Positions 60,579-64,000 of a DNA stretch of 64,000 nt are shown here, in pieces. A program made the position numbers and the translations under genes. This DNA is from Chloroflexota bacterium. Its GTDB lineage: Bacteria > Chloroflexota > Dehalococcoidia > JACQUA01. The stretch spans positions 17,860-81,859 of the forward strand of contig JACQUA010000173.1 in NCBI GenBank assembly GCA_016210565.1, given 5' to 3'. The number at the start of each line of letters is the position of its first letter. Position 1 is the first letter of the stretch. Under the pieces are notes generated by a model that was not told where the DNA came from, ran no database searches, and saw only the letters and a list, made by a program, of their open reading frames with translations.

Positions 60579-61502
60579 TTGTCTCCAAAGAGCAAGACCA
60601 GTCCAGCCAGGGTGGCTCACGTCTTTCCGGGACAGGGCACGCAACGGGTGGGGATGGGCAAAGATGTTCATGAAACATCCCCCGCTGCCCGAAAGGTCTA
60701 CAAGCAGGCCGATGACGCTCTCGGGTTCCCTTTGTCCAGAATGTGTTTTGAAGGGCCCGAAGAGGAGCTCAACCTCACTTACAACGCCCAGCCGGCCATC
60801 CTGACCACCAGTCTGGCTTGCTGGAAAGCCGGCGAAGAAAAGGGCCTCTGGAAAGACACGGGGGCTCCGATGTTCGCCGCCGGCCATAGCCTCGGGGAAT
60901 ATACCACGCTCGTGGTAGCCAACGTGGTGGATTTCCAGACCGCCGTCCGGCTCGTGTGGGAAAGAGGCCGCGCCATGCACATCGCCGGTTCCCAATGTCC
61001 CGGCGGCATGCTGGCAATCCTTGGCGCCGAGGAATCCGTCGTCCAGGAGATTTGCCAGGAGTCGGGGGCCGAAATCGCCAACATCAACTGCCCCGGTCAG
61101 ATCGTCCTCAGCGGCACCACCCGTTCCATCAGAAAAGCCATAAAACTGGGCCGGGAAAAGGGCGTCCGCAAGATGGTCCCCCTGAAAGTCAGCGGGGCCT
61201 TCCATTCGCCCTTGATGGGACCGGCCATCCGGGAACTCAACCAGGCCATCACCAGCACCCCGTTCCGGGACCCGGAGATACCCATCGTGGCCAATAGCTC
61301 GGCGAAGCCCCTTCACAAAGCGGCGGAACTGAAACACGAGCTGCTGATACAGCTTTGCCACTGCGTGGAATGGCAGCGTTCCATAGAATTCATGATCAGC
61401 TCCGGGATATCCACCTTTATCGAAGTAGGCCCCGGCAAAGTCCTCAGCGGGCTTATCAGGCGTATTGACAGCGGCGTGGCCACTCTAGAACTAACCGCGT
61501 AG
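60579..61502 (+). CDS. fabD: Malonyl-CoA:ACP transacylase
   Basis: 307 residues. TTG start at 60579, seven bases after GGAGG and two after the fabK stop. FPGQGTQRVGMG, catalytic Ser in GHSLGEYT and His in VSGAFHSPLM. GPGKVLSGLIRRI at the end. Loads malonyl groups on acyl carrier protein for fatty-acid synthesis. Confidence 0.96.
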   Translation: MSPKSKTSPARVAHVFPGQGTQRVGMGKDVHETSPAARKVYKQADDALGFPLSRMCFEGPEEELNLTYNAQPAILTTSLACWKAGEEKGLWKDTGAPMFAAGHSLGEYTTLVVANVVDFQTAVRLVWERGRAMHIAGSQCPGGMLAILGAEESVVQEICQESGAEIANINCPGQIVLSGTTRSIRKAIKLGREKGVRKMVPLKVSGAFHSPLMGPAIRELNQAITSTPFRDPEIPIVANSSAKPLHKAAELKHELLIQLCHCVEWQRSIEFMISSGISTFIEVGPGKVLSGLIRRIDSGVATLELTA

Positions 61503-61590
61503 CAGTCAGCTATCAGCTTTCAGCCGTCAGCTATCAGGCAGCAGTTCGACCGACGTTGCTGATAGCTGATTGATGTTTGCTGACTGCTTT
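61503..61590. repeat. CAGCTATCAGC-family inverted repeat between fabD and fabG
   Basis: AGTCAGCTATCAGCTTTCAG (61504-61523) and GCTGATAGCTGATTGATG...GCTGACTGC, a long hairpin in the operon. Related to 6616-6645, 21226-21246 and 29702-29773. Confidence 0.72.
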
Positions 61591-61627
61591 CCCCGCTCCG
61601 CTTGACCCTGCTTCAGGGAAACACTCA

Positions 61628-62377
61628 ATGAACGCGCAACCACGCATAGCTCTGGTCACCGGCGCCGGCCGCGGCATCGGGCGCGCCATCGCCCTCCGGC
61701 TTGCCCGGCAGTCGGCGACCGTTGTCGTCAACGACATGGCTGAAGCCGGCGCCAGCGCCGCTGAAGCTGCCGCCGCCATCAGTGACACCGGCGGACGGGC
61801 GTCCACAGCCCTCGGCGACATCAGCAAAGAAGAAGATGTCGCCAGGGTCGTAGATGCAGTCCTCGCCGAATACGGACGCCTGGATATCCTCGTCAACAAC
61901 GCCGGCATCACCCGGGACCAGCTCCTCATGCGGATGTCTCCAGACGATTGGGACCGCGTGCTGGCCGTCAATCTGAAGGGCGCTTTCCTGTGTACCCGGG
62001 CCGCTCTGCGCCCCATGGTCAAGCAGCGCTCCGGCAGGATCGTGAACATCGCCAGTGTGGTGGGCATGATAGGAAACCCCGGGCAGGCCAACTACGCCGC
62101 CGCCAAGGGCGGGCTCATCGCTCTCACCAAAACCTGCGCCAAAGAGGTGGCCTCCCGCGGCATCACCGTCAACGCCATTGCCCCGGGGTTCATCGACACC
62201 GAAATGACCCGGCGGTTGCCGGAACAGGTCAAGCAGGAAATTCTGAAGCAGGTACCCCTGGCCTGTTTCGGCGCGCCTGAGGACGTGGCCGGTGCGGTGG
62301 CTTTCCTGGCATCGGACGACGCCCGGTACATCACCGGGCAGGTCCTGAGGGTTGACGGCGGACTGGTGACGGCTTGA
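61628..62377 (+). CDS. fabG: 3-oxoacyl-ACP reductase
   Basis: 249 residues from ATG 61628 (MNAQPRIALVTGAGRGIG; CAGGGAAA upstream). An open extension to 61577 lies in the repeat. NADP-binding TGAGRGIG, NNAGITRD, and the Ser-Tyr-Lys triad in NIASVVG...NYAAAKGG. INAIAPGFIDTEMT-type C-terminal part is present. Second reduction step of fatty-acid synthesis; clustered with fabK and fabD. Confidence 0.95.
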   Translation: MNAQPRIALVTGAGRGIGRAIALRLARQSATVVVNDMAEAGASAAEAAAAISDTGGRASTALGDISKEEDVARVVDAVLAEYGRLDILVNNAGITRDQLLMRMSPDDWDRVLAVNLKGAFLCTRAALRPMVKQRSGRIVNIASVVGMIGNPGQANYAAAKGGLIALTKTCAKEVASRGITVNAIAPGFIDTEMTRRLPEQVKQEILKQVPLACFGAPEDVAGAVAFLASDDARYITGQVLRVDGGLVTA

Positions 62378-62397
62378 CGCCGGAGGGGGGTTGAGCC

Positions 62398-62814
62398 TTG
62401 CCAGGCCCCAGGAGAAAAGCCCGCACCGCGGCATTGCAGGCCCTGTATGAAATAAGCAGCGCCGGGCACGAACCCGAAGCCACCATCAACCGGGTGGTCG
62501 AGGAAATGAAGATGGAAGATGAGGTCGCCGGCTTTGCCCGCCAGCTCGTCAAAGGCGTGGTGGAGAACAGAGACAGGATTGACGGGGTGATTCGCCGTTT
62601 CGCCCCCGCCTGGCCGCTGGAGCAACTCTCTCTGATAGACCTCAATATCCTGCGCCTTGCAATCTTCGAGGTTACTATAGATAATAAGTTGTCGCCACGC
62701 ATAGCAATCAATGAGGCCGTCGAACTCGCCAAGATCTTCGGCAGCCAGAGTTCCCCCAAATTCATCAACGGCGTCCTGGGAGCCATCAGCAAGGAAGCAG
62801 CAAGCAGTCGATAG
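62398..62814 (+). CDS. nusB: Transcription antitermination factor NusB
   Basis: 138 residues with TTG start at 62398 (GGAGGGGGTTGAGCC upstream). N-terminal RRKARTAALQALYEI, then WPLEQLSLIDLNILRLAIFEV and RIAINEAVELAKIFGSQSSPKFINGVLGAI. All-helical RNA-binding protein needed for rRNA antitermination. Twenty bases after fabG. Confidence 0.95.
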   Translation: MPGPRRKARTAALQALYEISSAGHEPEATINRVVEEMKMEDEVAGFARQLVKGVVENRDRIDGVIRRFAPAWPLEQLSLIDLNILRLAIFEVTIDNKLSPRIAINEAVELAKIFGSQSSPKFINGVLGAISKEAASSR

Positions 62815-62820
62815 TCGGGG

Positions 62821-62973
62821 TTGTAGCCGCAGGTCTTTAGCCTGCGGGGGCGGTCGCCAGGGTTGTAGCCGCAGGTCTTTAGCCTGCGGGGGCGGTCGCC
62901 AGGGTTGTAGCCGCAGGTCTTTAGCCTGCGGGGGCGGTCGCCAGGGTTGTAGCCGCAGGTCTTTAGCCTGCGC
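62821..62973. repeat. 42-bp tandem array of hairpins (about 3.7 units)
   Basis: Units start at 62821, 62863, 62905 and 62947, exactly 42 bp apart. Each holds GCCGCAGGTCTTTAGCCTGC with arms CCGCAGG/CCTGCGG. The last copy is cut off after the hairpin and followed by a GCGCACCCGTAAAGGGTGCG palindrome (62983-63002 approx.). Unit length is a multiple of three, so the array is open in one frame, but it does not look like a gene. Confidence 0.92.
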
Positions 62974-63044
62974 AGGCGCGCACCCGTAAAGGGTGCGGCT
63001 ACGGCCCGTTTGGAACTTGTAATTTTTCTACCGGAGGCGGCCCA

Positions 63045-63833
63045 ATGTCAGTCCTTCTCTACGAAAAGAAGAACAAGATCGCCTATATCACCCTGAACCG
63101 GCCGGAGGCGATGAACTCCATCAACAGCGAGATGTGGAACGCCCTGAGCGATGCCTGGATAAACGTCCGGGACGACCCGGAAGTGTGGACCGCCATCGTC
63201 ACCGGCGCCGGCGAAAAGGCCTTCTGCACCGGGGCCGACCTGAAAGAGATGAGCCTGGCTTTCGCCGAGGCCGTGAAATCGGGCAAGCCGCCGACGGTCC
63301 CGATCCCGTACGTAACTCCCATGAGGGGTCTGCGTGTCTTCAAGCCCTTCATCGCCGCCATCAACGGGATGGCCCTGGGAGGCGGACTGGAGCTGTGCAT
63401 GGCCTGCGACATACGCATCGCCGCGGAGCATGCCCGTTTGGGGGTGCCGGAGGTCAAACAGGGACTTATTCCCGGCATGAGCGGCACGCAGAAGATACCG
63501 CGCCTGATACCCTTCGGTCCCGCCCTGGAACTGCTCATGACCGGCGACCACATCGCCGCGCCGGAGGCCTACCGGCTGGGCCTGGTCAACCGGGTGGTCC
63601 CCGCCGCCGACCTGATGAAGACCGCCGAGGCCCTGGCCGAGAGAATCAATGCGAACGGGCCGGTGGCCGTGCGCGCCGTAAAAGAGGCGGCCTACCGGGG
63701 CATCGAGATGTCCCTGGACGACGGACTCCGGTTTGAAAGCCTCATCACCGTGGCCGTGACCAACACCGAAGACGCCCTGGAAGGGCCGCGGGCCTTCGCC
63801 GAAAAGCGCAAGCCCGTGTTTAAGGGAAGATAG
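63045..63833 (+). CDS. Enoyl-CoA hydratase/isomerase (crotonase) family
   Basis: 262 residues. Oxyanion-hole segments GEKAFCTGADLKEM and INGMALGGGLELCMACDIRIAAE, with Glu in GVPEVKQGLIPGMSGTQKIPRLI, are those of hydratases. Good CCGGAGGCG ribosome site. Probably in fatty-acid or organic-acid oxidation; specific acyl-CoA unknown. Separated from the fab-nusB run by the tandem hairpin array. Confidence 0.92.
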   Translation: MSVLLYEKKNKIAYITLNRPEAMNSINSEMWNALSDAWINVRDDPEVWTAIVTGAGEKAFCTGADLKEMSLAFAEAVKSGKPPTVPIPYVTPMRGLRVFKPFIAAINGMALGGGLELCMACDIRIAAEHARLGVPEVKQGLIPGMSGTQKIPRLIPFGPALELLMTGDHIAAPEAYRLGLVNRVVPAADLMKTAEALAERINANGPVAVRAVKEAAYRGIEMSLDDGLRFESLITVAVTNTEDALEGPRAFAEKRKPVFKGR

Positions 63834-63898
63834 TATCTATCCCCCTTTCGCAAACTGACCGTGTCCCACATCTCGGGCTGGACACAGAGGACCGGTAC

Positions 63899-63918
63899 CA
63901 CAGGCCTCCGTGCCTGTG
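63899..63918. repeat. CACAGGC...GCCTGTG inverted repeat
   Basis: CACAGGCCTCCGTGCCTGTG, downstream of the crotonase gene. Confidence 0.75.
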
Positions 63919-63947
63919 AGCCCCGGACTTCGAGACGGTGACTTGTT

Positions 63948-64000
63948 GTGCGAACGATCATTGTTGGAGTACGAATCGGAGGAGCGGTATTCGTCGGTAA
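63948..64000 (+). CDS. Possible start of a further gene, cut by window end
   Basis: GTG at 63948 opens a frame reading VRTIIVGVRIGGAVFVG to the window end without a stop. A short GACGGTGAC lies upstream. Too short to identify. Confidence 0.3.
   Translation, partial: MRTIIVGVRIGGAVFVG

Noticed and set aside
62821..62973. 42-bp periodic array as a CRISPR
   Set aside because: Units are fully identical with no variable spacers, and there are no cas genes.
62711..62989. Open frame with four repeats of GCSRRSLACGGGRQ
   Set aside because: Produced by the 42-bp tandem hairpin array because its unit is a multiple of three; no start or ribosome site of its own.

Overview
The window looks like a 64 kb chromosomal segment (often a metagenome contig) of an anaerobic or facultative bacterium. 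My best guess is a monoderm in or near the Chloroflexota (Dehalococcoidia-like). This is inference from gene content (AOR, FabK, Tat-exported molybdoenzymes, lipoprotein cytochrome, ACR3/ArsC) and from the many GC-rich dispersed inverted repeats. No rRNA, tRNA or taxonomic marker gene settles it.

Layout. 1-3.4 kb: 3' part of an aldehyde:ferredoxin oxidoreductase and an MmgE/PrpD protein. 3.7-6.0 kb: a convergent type II restriction-modification pair, then a small EthD-like protein. 6.2-10.2 kb: a MoaD/ThiS-like protein, UvrB, and a Crp/Fnr-type regulator carrying a transposase-like N terminus. 10.5-19.6 kb: an accessory catabolic region with a flavoprotein dehydrogenase, two tandem MmgE/PrpD paralogues, an MFS transporter, a broken NimA-like gene, an alpha/beta hydrolase and a small membrane protein. 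20.1-25.8 kb: ruvC-ruvA, yebC and a single-chain type IIG restriction-methylase. 26.1-30.2 kb: an arsenic operon (arsR, DUF318 permease, two paralogous small proteins, thiol protein, arsC, acr3) with a clear promoter and operator.

30.5-57.1 kb is the main feature: three complex iron-sulfur molybdoenzyme (CISM) loci plus a PhnD-like lipoprotein / NarX-like kinase / NarL-like regulator module. Loci 2 and 3 have the same seven-gene order (Tat-exported Mo-bisPGD catalytic subunit, four-cluster ferredoxin, NrfD-type membrane anchor, tiny two-helix membrane protein, TorD chaperone, polyferredoxin with an MvhD/FlpD-like domain, MobB). Locus 1 has a diheme lipoprotein cytochrome instead of NrfD and a different polyferredoxin. 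TGTAAGG half-sites lie upstream of all three, which suggests common control. The catalytic subunits would work outside the membrane. TorD and MobB supply chaperone and cofactor functions in the cytoplasm. Substrates cannot be read from the sequence.

57.4-64 kb: a 5'-truncated UbiD remnant, then a housekeeping run behind a consensus promoter (DUF177, rpmF, fabK, fabD, fabG, nusB), a 42-bp tandem hairpin array and an enoyl-CoA hydratase. Intergenic space is full of several families of dispersed inverted repeats. In at least two places they have changed protein C termini. A 95-bp MITE can be delimited exactly because the window also contains its empty paralogous site.
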